From: Desulfobacula toluolica Tol2
GTDB taxonomy: Bacteria > Desulfobacterota > Desulfobacteria > Desulfobacterales > Desulfobacteraceae
NCBI RefSeq assembly: GCF_000307105.1
Contig: NC_018645.1
Span: forward strand, 5,094,001-5,158,000
Reading direction: 5' to 3'
DNA length: 64,000 nucleotides
Shown here: positions 55,171-63,687 of the stretch, in pieces
Layout of the letters: every line of letters begins with the position of its first letter
How positions within the stretch are numbered: position 1 is the first letter of the stretch
The notes under the pieces: generated by a model
Told to the model about the DNA's origin: nothing
Seen by the model: the letters and a program-made list of their open reading frames with translations, nothing else
The model's database searches: none
Made by a program: the position numbers and the translations under genes

Positions 55171-57483
55171 TTGAAACCTGTCCCCGACAAAGAAAAAACT
55201 TTGGAACAATCGAATCAAATTCCATCTCTGGCTGAACTTGCCCTGAAATACGGTACCATCAATGATGAACAATTCAATCATGTTCGTCGTCTGTACGCCC
55301 TTAAGCGCAATAACGATAATCCAATCGGCTATGAAAAACTGCTTTTAAGCCAGAAATTTGTCACCCGATACCAGGTCGGACTTTTGAAACTGATTCAGGA
55401 ATATCTTGTCGTTAGAAAACAAGGGGAAACATTTGGTCAAATTGCCGTTGAACAAGGCTTTGTCAGCCAGGACGATGTAGACCGTGCCCTTGAAATGCAG
55501 AAAAAAGAATTCAGGCAGTCTAAAATCAAAAAACTGATCGGAGATATTCTGGTTGAGTCAAGTGTTCTGACACTCAAACAGAAAAATGAGATACTCAAAG
55601 AACAGAATTTTCTTGATACCAGGGCAAGGAAAACTTTTGCAACTGATCCCTCAAAAAGAGTGGATCAGGATGGTGACCGCCCCATTGATCAAGATATAGA
55701 TCTTTCAGACTATGAAAAACAATTTTTAAAAATAAAGGTATTGGATCAGGAATTTGCCGCATGTGTTATTGAGAAGGGCTTTTGCTCAAAACGGGAAGTG
55801 AAGATCGCCCAAAAAGTCCAGGCAGATGAATTTGAAAAAGAAAAGAAAATTCGAATCCTTGGCGATATCATGGTTGAATTAAATTATTTAACCAAAGAAC
55901 AAAGAAACCTGATCTTAAAAGAACAGGATCGGATTAAAAAAAACAGTGGATTTGTCACGGATTCCGGGGTACATGTCCATATTGGCCAGGATCAAATGGA
56001 AGCTGTGGTGAAAATCAGCAAGGAACCTGAGAATGTCTGCCTGCAAGATATCAAGGATGCTCTTGAGACAAAGGGAGTCAAATATGGAGTTTATACGGAT
56101 GCCATTCTTCAATGCAATCTTGATTTGAAAAATAATGAGTTTGTCGCAGCAAAACAGGGGCTTGCTTCAGATGTATTAACGAACAAAAATGTCTTGTACC
56201 ATTTTGATACCGGCAAAACAGATACTGAACCTACAAAAAAAGGTGCTTTATTGGCAGAGCAGCGTCTGGAAGAGGGAACATATTTAAAAAAAAATGTGTT
56301 TGGAAACAATATAGAGCAACCCAAAGCTCATGACCTTTTTTTCAGGTGTGCCAGCGGAACCCGGTTTTTAAAAGACAACAAAAATGCCCATGCAAAGGCT
56401 TTTGCAGTCAAGACAGGCTTTGTGTGCCTGTCTGTTGAAAGAAAATTATACATTCATTCAACCATTAATGTTCTTGAAGATGCAGACCTCAGATATGGAC
56501 CTCTTGAAAATTATGCGAATTTAAATATCTCAGGTATTTTAACCGGTGCATATCCTATAACCGCAGGACAGGTTAATGCAAGAGAAATCAGAGGGGCTCG
56601 TATCGTGGCCACAGGGAGTGTCAAATCCCAGGTGGGGATAACCGATGCCGTCATCAGCGCCCAGGGCGATATTCATGCGGCTTATCTCCATAATTGCAGG
56701 ATAGAAACTTTTGGTAATGTTTATATTGCCAATGAGATTATTGATTCCCATATTTTTTGCAGTGGTAAAATCAATTCAGGCCAATGCCGGGTCATCTCTT
56801 CAATTTTGTATGCTAAAAAAGGCATTGAGCTTGCCGGTGCTGGAAACAATAGAACAAAAGCGTGCATCCTCGGAGCTGGAAGCGAACATCATATCCTTAA
56901 AAAAGCCGGGCAGATTAATCTTGAAATAAAAAACATCAGCCAGCATGTGGATGAATTAAAAGAAAAAAAAGACGATCAGGACCGTTCTGCAAAAAAAACG
57001 TTTCAAAAAATGGTTGAACTAAAAATTTTTCATGATCGCGCAAAAAATAAAAAACAAAAACTTGCGGCTGAATTCAAAAGAAAAAATGATATCTTTAAAA
57101 AGGAAAACTTAAAAAACATTGCAGTCTTGATAAATAATTTTGAAAAAAGAATGATTTCGTCTATCTCTTTGTTAAAAGAATTAAACAAGACAAAAAAGGA
57201 ATATGAAAAACAAAGTGCAATCCTTGAAAAAAAAATCAAAAACCTTGAACCGGAAATAAAAAGAAAAATTTTTGAACGTCAAATGGACCTTGCTGTATTT
57301 TTTGAATGGACAAAAAAACAAAAAAACAATCCGCAGATAAAAATAAACCATAAAGCATTTCCGGGAACCCTGTTAAAGGGGATTTTTTCATCATTGGAAA
57401 TAGAAAAAGAGATGAATGGTTTTTTGGCTTTTGAAACATCCCATTCAACAAAAGGGTATCAAATGGCGATTCAAAAAAATTAA
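55171..57483 (+). CDS. DUF342/FapA-type protein with repeated N-terminal motifs
   Basis: About 770 residues. The first 270 hold three similar helical modules with GQIAVEQGFVSQDDVDRALE, IGDILVESSVLTLKQKNEIL and LGDIMVELNYLTKEQRNLIL, a pattern like the MshEN/GspE N-terminal or c-di-GMP-binding-like domains. Residues of about 300-580 are the DUF342 (FapA) beta-helix with VEGVV-like ISGILTGAYPITAGQVNARE and GCRIVATGSV-like text. A long charged coiled coil (about 590-720) follows. TTG at 55171 is chosen because GAGGA precedes it. The earlier TTG (55132) has no ribosome site. FapA-family proteins are often linked to cell-surface or division control; the role here is unknown. Confidence 0.75.
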   Translation: MKPVPDKEKTLEQSNQIPSLAELALKYGTINDEQFNHVRRLYALKRNNDNPIGYEKLLLSQKFVTRYQVGLLKLIQEYLVVRKQGETFGQIAVEQGFVSQDDVDRALEMQKKEFRQSKIKKLIGDILVESSVLTLKQKNEILKEQNFLDTRARKTFATDPSKRVDQDGDRPIDQDIDLSDYEKQFLKIKVLDQEFAACVIEKGFCSKREVKIAQKVQADEFEKEKKIRILGDIMVELNYLTKEQRNLILKEQDRIKKNSGFVTDSGVHVHIGQDQMEAVVKISKEPENVCLQDIKDALETKGVKYGVYTDAILQCNLDLKNNEFVAAKQGLASDVLTNKNVLYHFDTGKTDTEPTKKGALLAEQRLEEGTYLKKNVFGNNIEQPKAHDLFFRCASGTRFLKDNKNAHAKAFAVKTGFVCLSVERKLYIHSTINVLEDADLRYGPLENYANLNISGILTGAYPITAGQVNAREIRGARIVATGSVKSQVGITDAVISAQGDIHAAYLHNCRIETFGNVYIANEIIDSHIFCSGKINSGQCRVISSILYAKKGIELAGAGNNRTKACILGAGSEHHILKKAGQINLEIKNISQHVDELKEKKDDQDRSAKKTFQKMVELKIFHDRAKNKKQKLAAEFKRKNDIFKKENLKNIAVLINNFEKRMISSISLLKELNKTKKEYEKQSAILEKKIKNLEPEIKRKIFERQMDLAVFFEWTKKQKNNPQIKINHKAFPGTLLKGIFSSLEIEKEMNGFLAFETSHSTKGYQMAIQKN

Positions 57484-58064
57484 TTTTTTAATGGCGCGGA
57501 AAAAACAAGTTGATGAACAGCACCGCAAGCGGTCAATTCGCTCTGGAAAAGTTTGACTTTGGAAACCCGAAACTCATCTGATTGAACATCCTTAAAGTCC
57601 TCTATCAGCCTGACCATTTTTTTGGGAAAAACCGGCTGTTTGATTCTTGCCAAAGTTAAGTGGGGGGCAAATCTTTGGTTGTTTTTTTTTATTCTCATTT
57701 CTTTGAAAAGACTGTTTTCCAATTGGTTGGCAAGGTTTTCCAAAATATCTGTCTGACCTCTTGTCCCGGACCAGATGACCCTGGTATTTTTTACCGAGGG
57801 AAACACACCTATCCCTGCTGCAAACAAAGTATGAACCGGTATTCTGCCTGCCTCCCGTATCATGATTGTTTTGAGGGTATCAATTTTGCTGACAGGAAAG
57901 GCACCAATAAACTTCAGGGTTAAATGCATGGCAGCAGGTTTTGGCCAGGATGCCTTGATACCTGATTTGCGCAATTGTTTCTGAATATCATGTAAAAAAC
58001 CTTTTATTTCGTCAGGAAGTGATATGGCAATAAAAGCGCGGATATGTCTGTTGTCTGAGTTCAT
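57480..58064 (-). CDS. thpR: RNA 2',3'-cyclic phosphodiesterase
   Basis: A 194-residue member of the 2H phosphoesterase family (ThpR/LigT). Both catalytic HxTx motifs are present, HLTLKFIG near residue 48 and HLTLARIK near 134. The N-terminal RAFIAISLPDEIKGFLHDI is typical. It opens 2',3'-cyclic phosphate ends of RNA. It is coupled to the upstream MoaD/ThiS-like gene by an ATGA overlap. The 3' end converges with the DUF342 gene, with stop codons overlapping by four bases. Confidence 0.93.
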   Translation of the reverse strand: MNSDNRHIRAFIAISLPDEIKGFLHDIQKQLRKSGIKASWPKPAAMHLTLKFIGAFPVSKIDTLKTIMIREAGRIPVHTLFAAGIGVFPSVKNTRVIWSGTRGQTDILENLANQLENSLFKEMRIKKNNQRFAPHLTLARIKQPVFPKKMVRLIEDFKDVQSDEFRVSKVKLFQSELTACGAVHQLVFSAPLKN

Positions 58065-58348
58065 TGTAACTTTTTATTTTTAAATCCCAGCATCACCCTG
58101 TAAGGCCCGGGAGTCCCGGGTGGTATCAGGGCAACACGGTCGTTTTCCCGGAGGATTGTATCAAAAGCGGCAACCCTTCCATTAACAAACACAGCCTCAA
58201 CCTCTTCAGGCGTTAATTGAACTTGCCGGATCAAATCCATTGCAGTGGTTCCCTGTTCCACTTTCATGATAACATTGGAATAGTCGATCTGTTTTTGTTT
58301 TAATTTTTTTTGCAAAAATGAAAAAGCATTAAATGTGATAATCGGCAT
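58061..58348 (-). CDS. MoaD/ThiS-like small protein lacking the terminal GG
   Basis: A 95-residue beta-grasp protein. VEQGTTAMDLIRQVQLTPEE, VEAVFVNGRVAAFDT and LRENDRVALIPPGTPGPYRV match the ThiS/MoaD fold. The C-terminus is LGFKNKKLQ instead of the diglycine used for thiocarboxylation, so it may not act as a canonical sulfur carrier unless processed. It lies between moeA and thpR and overlaps the latter. Association with a molybdo/tungsto-pterin locus is suggested by moeA. The translation start is not strongly marked. Confidence 0.78.
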   Translation of the reverse strand: MPIITFNAFSFLQKKLKQKQIDYSNVIMKVEQGTTAMDLIRQVQLTPEEVEAVFVNGRVAAFDTILRENDRVALIPPGTPGPYRVMLGFKNKKLQ

Positions 58349-58396
58349 GATATCCTTATGATCTTTCTATTTTAGGTTAACCATGTATAGACAGAC

Positions 58397-58447
58397 TATA
58401 ATCTCAACTTTCGGACAATTTTATCAATTCCGAAAGTTGAGATTATA
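58397..58447. repeat. Long perfect stem-loop between moeA and the MoaD-like gene
   Basis: An 18-bp perfect inverted repeat, with arms at 58397-58414 and 58430-58447 and a 15-base loop. The core of each arm is CTCAACTTTCGG and its complement. No T-run follows on either strand, so it is not an ordinary intrinsic terminator. It could be an RNA-processing or stabilising hairpin between the two genes, or a small mobile palindrome. Confidence 0.7.
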
Positions 58448-58507
58448 ATATAAGGAATGTTGCAGATTCACAATAATTTTTAATTGGATATTTTTTAAAG
58501 CGGCATT

Positions 58508-59677
58508 TCAGCGACCGACTATCTTCAAGCACCCCGGCATGGTGTTACATACCTGTTTTTTTTTTTTCAAATATTTATTATCATTTCCTGACAAAGTCTT
58601 TCCCAAAGGAATCTGGGGTGCCCGATGATGTTCTTTGTTACCTCCTTGTCCATAGTTGAATGAGTCAATAAGAGAAAATGGATCATTTGTATTATGTGAG
58701 GCATTTGATATGTTTTGAAAGCCCATCATTTTAAGAAGTGCTGGTCTTATGAATTGTTCAAATGAGAGCATTGTAGCCGAAGGGTTTCCGGGTAATCCAA
58801 AAACCAGTTTTTTTCTTATTGTCCCGAATACGGTTGGTTTTCCCGGTTTGTCAAAGATATTGGTGAATTTCATTTTCATATCCAAAGAAGAGAAAGCCTT
58901 ATGAACTAGGTCATACTTGCCTTTGGAGGTGCCGCCGGATGTGATAATAACATCTGCATGGAGCGCTTCATACAACTGGCTTTGCAGCTCCTCTAAATCG
59001 TCTTGAACAATACCTATACACAGGGGCTTTGCACCGGCTTCCACAACCTGTGCTGCCAGGGCATAAAGATTTGAACACATGGCTTTTGAAGGCGAGGGCG
59101 GTTCATGGAAGTCAGAGAGTTCATCACCTGTTGAGAGAATAGCCACAATGGGTTTGCGATGAACATATACATAGGCTCGCCGCAGGCTTGCAAGCGCCCC
59201 CACCTCCAGCGGACTGATAACATCTCCTGCATGAAGAACGACCTCTCCTGTTTGCAGGGACTCTCCTTTAAAGCGAATGCCCTCACCACATCCCGGATCA
59301 ATGCTGCAAATGACATAGCCGTCTTCTTCAATAGTGTCCTCCACCTTTACGACGGTATCCGCACCTTCGGGAACCAATCCTCCGGTCATTATTCTAACTG
59401 CTTCACCTTCTTTTACAATTGCACCACAAGGCTTTCCTGCTGGTGATTCTCCGATTATTTTAAAATATGCCGGGTTTTGTTTTGAAACACTGCGGAGGGA
59501 AGTATGACTTACAGCATAACCGTCCATTGCTGAAATATCCGATGCCGGAAGATCTTCTGCAACAATGATATCCTGAACAAGAACTCTTCTGACCGCATCA
59601 AGAATTGGTACACTTTCGCGTCCCAAAACAGGAGTTGCTTCCAAGATCTGTTTTTGAACCTTCTTAATATCAATCAT
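58508..59677 (-). CDS. moeA: Molybdopterin molybdenumtransferase MoeA (atypical C-terminus)
   Basis: A 389-residue MoeA, the enzyme that inserts molybdate or tungstate into adenylylated molybdopterin. Domain markers are ASDISAMDGYAV near residue 45, IMTGGLVPEGADTVVKVED near 92, TSGGTSKGKYDLV near 246 and FGLPGNPSATMLSFEQFIRP near 290. GGAGG lies eight bases before ATG. The last 70 residues are odd: the usual domain IV pattern is not recognisable, and the coding strand has a run of 12 A's (58556-58567) after SGNDNKYL. A slipped frame or an altered domain IV is likely. It lies just downstream of the NuoF/HdrA-type operon. Confidence 0.85.
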   Translation of the reverse strand: MIDIKKVQKQILEATPVLGRESVPILDAVRRVLVQDIIVAEDLPASDISAMDGYAVSHTSLRSVSKQNPAYFKIIGESPAGKPCGAIVKEGEAVRIMTGGLVPEGADTVVKVEDTIEEDGYVICSIDPGCGEGIRFKGESLQTGEVVLHAGDVISPLEVGALASLRRAYVYVHRKPIVAILSTGDELSDFHEPPSPSKAMCSNLYALAAQVVEAGAKPLCIGIVQDDLEELQSQLYEALHADVIITSGGTSKGKYDLVHKAFSSLDMKMKFTNIFDKPGKPTVFGTIRKKLVFGLPGNPSATMLSFEQFIRPALLKMMGFQNISNASHNTNDPFSLIDSFNYGQGGNKEHHRAPQIPLGKTLSGNDNKYLKKKKQVCNTMPGCLKIVGR

Positions 59678-59810
59678 GCTGAAAACCTCCTTTATTATTA
59701 CAGTGAAGCACCTGGTAAAAGCTTGTACTTATTCCTGCACTCAATTATTAATGTTCCTTAATTTTACTTCCCTGTAAAATTTTTGCAGATTAATCCTGTT
59801 TTTTTGTATC

Positions 59811-60413
59811 CTATTTTTTTGGTTCAGTTTCAGGAAAAGAAAGAGATTGTGCCAGCACAAAAGCAGCCTGGAGATAGGAAGTCGGGCATAAAGGAAAGCA
59901 TTCTTTGCAATCATTACACTCTACCGCCGCTATTTCAGGTATAAAGCTGATCTCTTTGTTTATTCCCCTGTCAACAAATCCAAGGGCATGTTTTTGTGCC
60001 ACTTCCGCGCAGTATCTGACACAAAGACCGCAGTGAACACAAAAAGAAGGATCTTTTTCATACCGGTCTGCAACAGCACCATACTCTTTTGCCATTTTCA
60101 TCAGTTCCGGAGAATCCGGAGCATGAGCCATCAGCAATTCTATGATGGTTTTTCTGATTCTGTCGACCTTTTCAGACCTGGTCCTGACAATTATATTTTC
60201 TTCCACCGGATAAACGCAGGAAACAACGAGCTTTGTCCAGCCGCGAACTTCTACTTCCACGATGCAGACGCGGCATCCCCCGAATGGTTCCAATTTTTCA
60301 TGGTGACAGAGAGTGGGGATATATATCCCTTCATTTTGAGCTGCCTCCAGAACGGTCATCCCTTCCGTTGCCTTTACTTGTTTTCCATCAATTTCAAATT
60401 GGATTTCACTCAT
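59811..60413 (-). CDS. 2Fe-2S/4Fe-4S subunit of the electron-transfer complex (BamI-like)
   Basis: A 200-residue iron-sulfur protein. The N-terminal plant-type ferredoxin domain has LCHHEKLEPFGGCRVCIVEV and a fourth cysteine in VVSCVYP. Then come two four-cysteine clusters, CVHCGLCVRYC near residue 120 and CNDCKECFPLCPTSYL near 168. It corresponds to the start of NuoG/HoxU and to BamI of class II benzoyl-CoA reductase clusters. The start overlaps the stop of the NuoF-like gene. Last gene of the five-gene module, cytoplasmic. The exact partner enzyme is not encoded in the window. Confidence 0.82.
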   Translation of the reverse strand: MSEIQFEIDGKQVKATEGMTVLEAAQNEGIYIPTLCHHEKLEPFGGCRVCIVEVEVRGWTKLVVSCVYPVEENIIVRTRSEKVDRIRKTIIELLMAHAPDSPELMKMAKEYGAVADRYEKDPSFCVHCGLCVRYCAEVAQKHALGFVDRGINKEISFIPEIAAVECNDCKECFPLCPTSYLQAAFVLAQSLSFPETEPKK

Positions 60414-62338
60414 TTTACTTTGCTCTTTTTAATTATCATTCTGTTTTCTTCAGGAACAGGAGCCGGAACAGGTTCGCCGGAAATCTTGGTCACTGCGCCA
60501 AAACGGGAGGGACAGACTTCAAAGCAGGTTCCGCACTTTGTACATTTCTCCTGGTCAATGATATGGATCATTTTTTTCGCACTGTCAATGGCGTCTGCAG
60601 GGCATTTTTTTGCACAGATCATACATGCCTTGCATTTGTCAGGATCGATATAAAATGCGATCAGCTCTTTGCAGGCCAGTGCCGGGCATTTTTTCTCCCG
60701 GATATGTGCTTCATATTCATCCCTGAAGTATTTCAAGGTACTCAGGAATGGATTGGGAGCGCTTTTGCCCAGGGCACACAGCGAGGCTTCAACAGCAGTT
60801 TCAGCCAGCTCTTCTAACAGTTCAATGTCGCCTTCTTTGCCCAGGCCTTTTGTGATGTTGGTCAAAATGCGGTGCATCTGGCGCAATCCTTCACGGCAGG
60901 GAACACATTTGCCACACGATTCATCTGTAAGAAACTCAATAAAGTACCTGGCAACATCCACCATGCAGGTATCTTCATCCAGAACGATCATGCCGCCTGA
61001 ACCCATCATGGAGCCGGCTTTGGTCAACTCGTCAAACCCAACTTGAAGGTCCAGCAGGTTTTCCGGGATACATCCGCCGGAAGGTCCGCCGGTCTGAACG
61101 GCTTTGAACTTCTTGCCGTTGGGTATGCCGCCGCCGATTTTATAGATGATTTCATTCAGGGTCATGCCCATGGGGACTTCAACCAGGCCCGTATTGGTGA
61201 TCTTGCCAACCAGGGAGAAAATCTTGGTTCCCTTGCTGCTTTCGGTTCCAACCGAAGAAAACCAGTCAGCGCCTTTGTTGATGATCAAAGGCACGTTGGC
61301 CCAGGTCTCAACATTGTTCAGCACAGACGGTCTTTCCCAAAGTCCCTTGACATTGGATCTAACATATTTGGGTCTGGGCTCTCCTGCTTTTCCTTCCAGA
61401 GAGGTCATCAAAGCTGTTGACTCGCCGCAGACAAATGCACCTGCACCCTGGTGGACAATGACTTTGAAGTCAAAGCCGGACCCCAGGATATTTTCCCCGA
61501 GCAGGCCGTATTCTTCAGCCTGTTTGATGGCAAGATTGATATTTTCAACTGCCAGCGGGTATTCCTGGCGAACATAAAAATAGCCTTCGTGGGATGCCAC
61601 AGCATATCCGCCAATGATCAATCCCTCTAAAATTGAATGGGGATTGCCCTCAAGAAGCGCCCTGTCCATAAATGCTCCGGGGTCACCCTCATCAGCATTA
61701 ACGATCACATATTTGATCGGTTCGGGTGCATTACGCGATCCTTCCCATTTTCTGCCGGCTGGAAAACCTGCACCACCACGGCCTCTGAGGTTGGATTTTT
61801 TGACCTCTTCGAGAACATCTATATCCGTCATCTCACCAAGGGCTTTGGCAAGTGCGGAGTAACCGCCAAGAGAGATGTAATCTTCAATACTCTTGGAGTC
61901 AATCTTGATGTTATTGCACAGAACCGTTCTTTCCTGGCTTCTGTAAAATGAGATATCTGATTCTTTGACTGCTTTTTCTCCGGTTGCAGGATCTTCAAAA
62001 AGCAGGCGGTCGATAACCTTTTTATTCTTTATGGTCTGTTCAATAATTTCGGGAACATCTTCAACTTTAACCTGAAGATAGCATATCTCTTCAGGATAGA
62101 TGACCACAACAGGTCCGCGTTCACAGAATCCCGGACATCCGGTTCCCTTGGTGCTGACTGTTGCTGCCAAACCCTGGTTTTCAATTTCCTGATGAAACGC
62201 TTCAATCACTTCATCTGCGCCTGAGGCAACACAACCGGCACCGGCACAGATTGAAATGCAGGGATTGTTCGGGTCTCTTCTGGATAATATTTCTTGCCTG
62301 AAGCTTTCTAATTCTCCGGGCGTATTTAACCGCGCCAT
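60410..62338 (-). CDS. NuoF-like NADH-binding flavoprotein (BamH-like)
   Basis: A 642-residue diaphorase. An N-terminal thioredoxin-like 2Fe-2S domain (CAGAGCVASGADE with KGTGCPGFCERGP) precedes the 51-kDa NuoF core. The core has GLRGRGGAGFPAGRKWE for NADH, then VNADEGDPGAFMDRALLEGN for FMN, and ESCGKCVPCREG for the N3-type 4Fe-4S cluster. A C-terminal 2x[4Fe-4S] ferredoxin follows (CKACMICAKKCPADAI and CTKCGTCFEVCPSRFG). The length and domain order match HndC/BamH-type subunits. It is flanked by NuoE-like and 2Fe-2S subunits in overlapping or closely spaced genes, so it is the NAD(H) entry point of the complex. Confidence 0.93.
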   Translation of the reverse strand: MARLNTPGELESFRQEILSRRDPNNPCISICAGAGCVASGADEVIEAFHQEIENQGLAATVSTKGTGCPGFCERGPVVVIYPEEICYLQVKVEDVPEIIEQTIKNKKVIDRLLFEDPATGEKAVKESDISFYRSQERTVLCNNIKIDSKSIEDYISLGGYSALAKALGEMTDIDVLEEVKKSNLRGRGGAGFPAGRKWEGSRNAPEPIKYVIVNADEGDPGAFMDRALLEGNPHSILEGLIIGGYAVASHEGYFYVRQEYPLAVENINLAIKQAEEYGLLGENILGSGFDFKVIVHQGAGAFVCGESTALMTSLEGKAGEPRPKYVRSNVKGLWERPSVLNNVETWANVPLIINKGADWFSSVGTESSKGTKIFSLVGKITNTGLVEVPMGMTLNEIIYKIGGGIPNGKKFKAVQTGGPSGGCIPENLLDLQVGFDELTKAGSMMGSGGMIVLDEDTCMVDVARYFIEFLTDESCGKCVPCREGLRQMHRILTNITKGLGKEGDIELLEELAETAVEASLCALGKSAPNPFLSTLKYFRDEYEAHIREKKCPALACKELIAFYIDPDKCKACMICAKKCPADAIDSAKKMIHIIDQEKCTKCGTCFEVCPSRFGAVTKISGEPVPAPVPEENRMIIKKSKVK

Positions 62339-62347
62339 AATTTTCCC

Positions 62348-62800
62348 CTACTCATAAGTTTTTAAGGCTTCTGCTGTTTTGACCGGTGACATCTTCCCAT
62401 GGACTTTACCACCAACTTCCATCACAGGGCCCAGTGCGCAGCAGCCGAGGCAGTTAACAGTTTCCAGGCTGAATTTCAGATCAAGATCTGTTTCGCCGGG
62501 TTTAATACCGATTGCTTCTTCCACCGTATCAAGAATACGGGTGGCTCCGCGGACATGACAGGCGGTTCCCACACAGATGTGGACTTTATGACGCCCTTTG
62601 GGAACCAGGCTGAATGCTTTATAAAAGGTGGCAATATGCTGGATACGGGTCAAAGGAACGTCTAATTTTTCACTGACCCTCCCCAAGGCCTCCTTGGGAA
62701 GCCAATTGTTTTCACTTTGAATATCAAGCATTATTTGAAGCAAACTGCTTACTTCACCATTATGTTTGTCAATAATTTGATCTACTTTCTCAATTTCCAT
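62348..62800 (-). CDS. NuoE-like 2Fe-2S subunit (BamG-like)
   Basis: A 150-residue thioredoxin-like ferredoxin of the 24-kDa NuoE family. Cluster ligands are in HICVGTACHVRGATRIL and VNCLGCCALGPVMEVGG (CX4C and CX3C pairs). The helical N-terminus ENNWLPKEALGRVSEKLDVP is typical. It passes electrons with the NuoF-like flavoprotein encoded nine bases downstream. AGGAAT precedes the ATG. No oddities. Confidence 0.93.
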   Translation of the reverse strand: MEIEKVDQIIDKHNGEVSSLLQIMLDIQSENNWLPKEALGRVSEKLDVPLTRIQHIATFYKAFSLVPKGRHKVHICVGTACHVRGATRILDTVEEAIGIKPGETDLDLKFSLETVNCLGCCALGPVMEVGGKVHGKMSPVKTAEALKTYE

Positions 62801-62854
62801 AAGACGTTATTCCTAATAGTTTTCTTTACCAAGATCCTTTGGTCAAACCATTTA

Positions 62855-63625
62855 TCACTGGACTCGCTGATAACATTTGCTGTCTGTATCATATTTAACC
62901 ATACCGTGCCGGGATGAACTGATCATGTGCCGGGATACATCAGACGGGTTAAGACCTAATTTCTCAGCAATATCACCGGTTGACAGAGGATTGTCTTTCA
63001 GGAGCAACATAATCTGGCTGACAGCCAGTTTATCTGAAAAGATATCACCAAACAATGCGTTCATTTCACTGCTTTCGAAAAACTCGGTATAGGTTTGTTT
63101 TGATTTAAACGGAACCCTGAGCCTTTCTCTTTCTGCCAGCCTCATGTAGGGAACAAGTTTCCTGGCGGCTTCAAGCTTGAACTTTACCGTATCAGCGTCC
63201 ATGCCTTCGCTTTTGCCAAGTGGCCCCAACTCTTTTATCTGTCTTGCAAAATCATCGGTATATTCTGCTAAAAGATTACCGTCCGCACCTGACATAAATT
63301 CGGTTCTCAGCCGGTTCGGGTTTAATCCTATGTGTTCCAATATCTTCCTGGCAATGTGTGTATTGGCAAGGGCATCGTAATTGCCATGGGTGACATAATT
63401 GCATTCGTCCAATTTACATCCGCCAATAAACACACCGTCTTGTCCGTTTGCAAAGGCTCTGAGTATAAATTCCAGGTCGACTCTACCGGAACACATAACT
63501 CTAATAAGCCTCATTTCATTTGCATATTGCAGTCTGGAAACTCCAGCCAGGTCAGCAGCACCATACGCTCACCAATGGCATACAAAACCTAATATTCTTG
63601 GTTTAAATTCAAGACCTGTACTCAT
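62855..63625 (-). CDS. Selenoprotein: MvhD/BamF-like hydrogenase iron-sulfur subunit
   Basis: A 256-residue MvhD-family protein in which codon 19 is an in-frame UGA (63569-63571). The frame begins STGLEFKPRILGFVCHW, then UGA, then AYGAADLAGVSRLQYANEMR, and is continuous with LIRVMCSGRVDLEF, GVFIGGCKLDECNY and the rest. Homologues have CxxC at this place, so the UGA replaces the second cysteine and is read as selenocysteine (CHWU). AAGGAGG precedes the ATG at 63625 ideally; a start after the UGA (63514) has none and would cut the cluster domain. The C-terminal 80 residues form a winged-helix-like tail (TGDIAEKLGLNPSDVSRHMI). It lies between HdrA-like and NuoE-like genes and would relay electrons between them. 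Confidence 0.9.
63534..63571 (-). promoter_or_regulatory. UGA-Sec codon and candidate bacterial SECIS hairpin
   Basis: Reading on the minus strand, the UGA at 63571-63569 is followed after 22 bases by the hairpin CTGGAGTTTCCAG (63546-63534), a 4-bp apical stem with a GU-containing loop. Distance and loop composition suit a bacterial SECIS element bound by SelB. The stem is short and was judged by eye only. Confidence 0.55.
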
Positions 63626-63687
63626 TGTTTCCTCCTTTATTCATAGCCCCTTTACAAATATTGCGGGCTTTATTCATGGGATAACGC

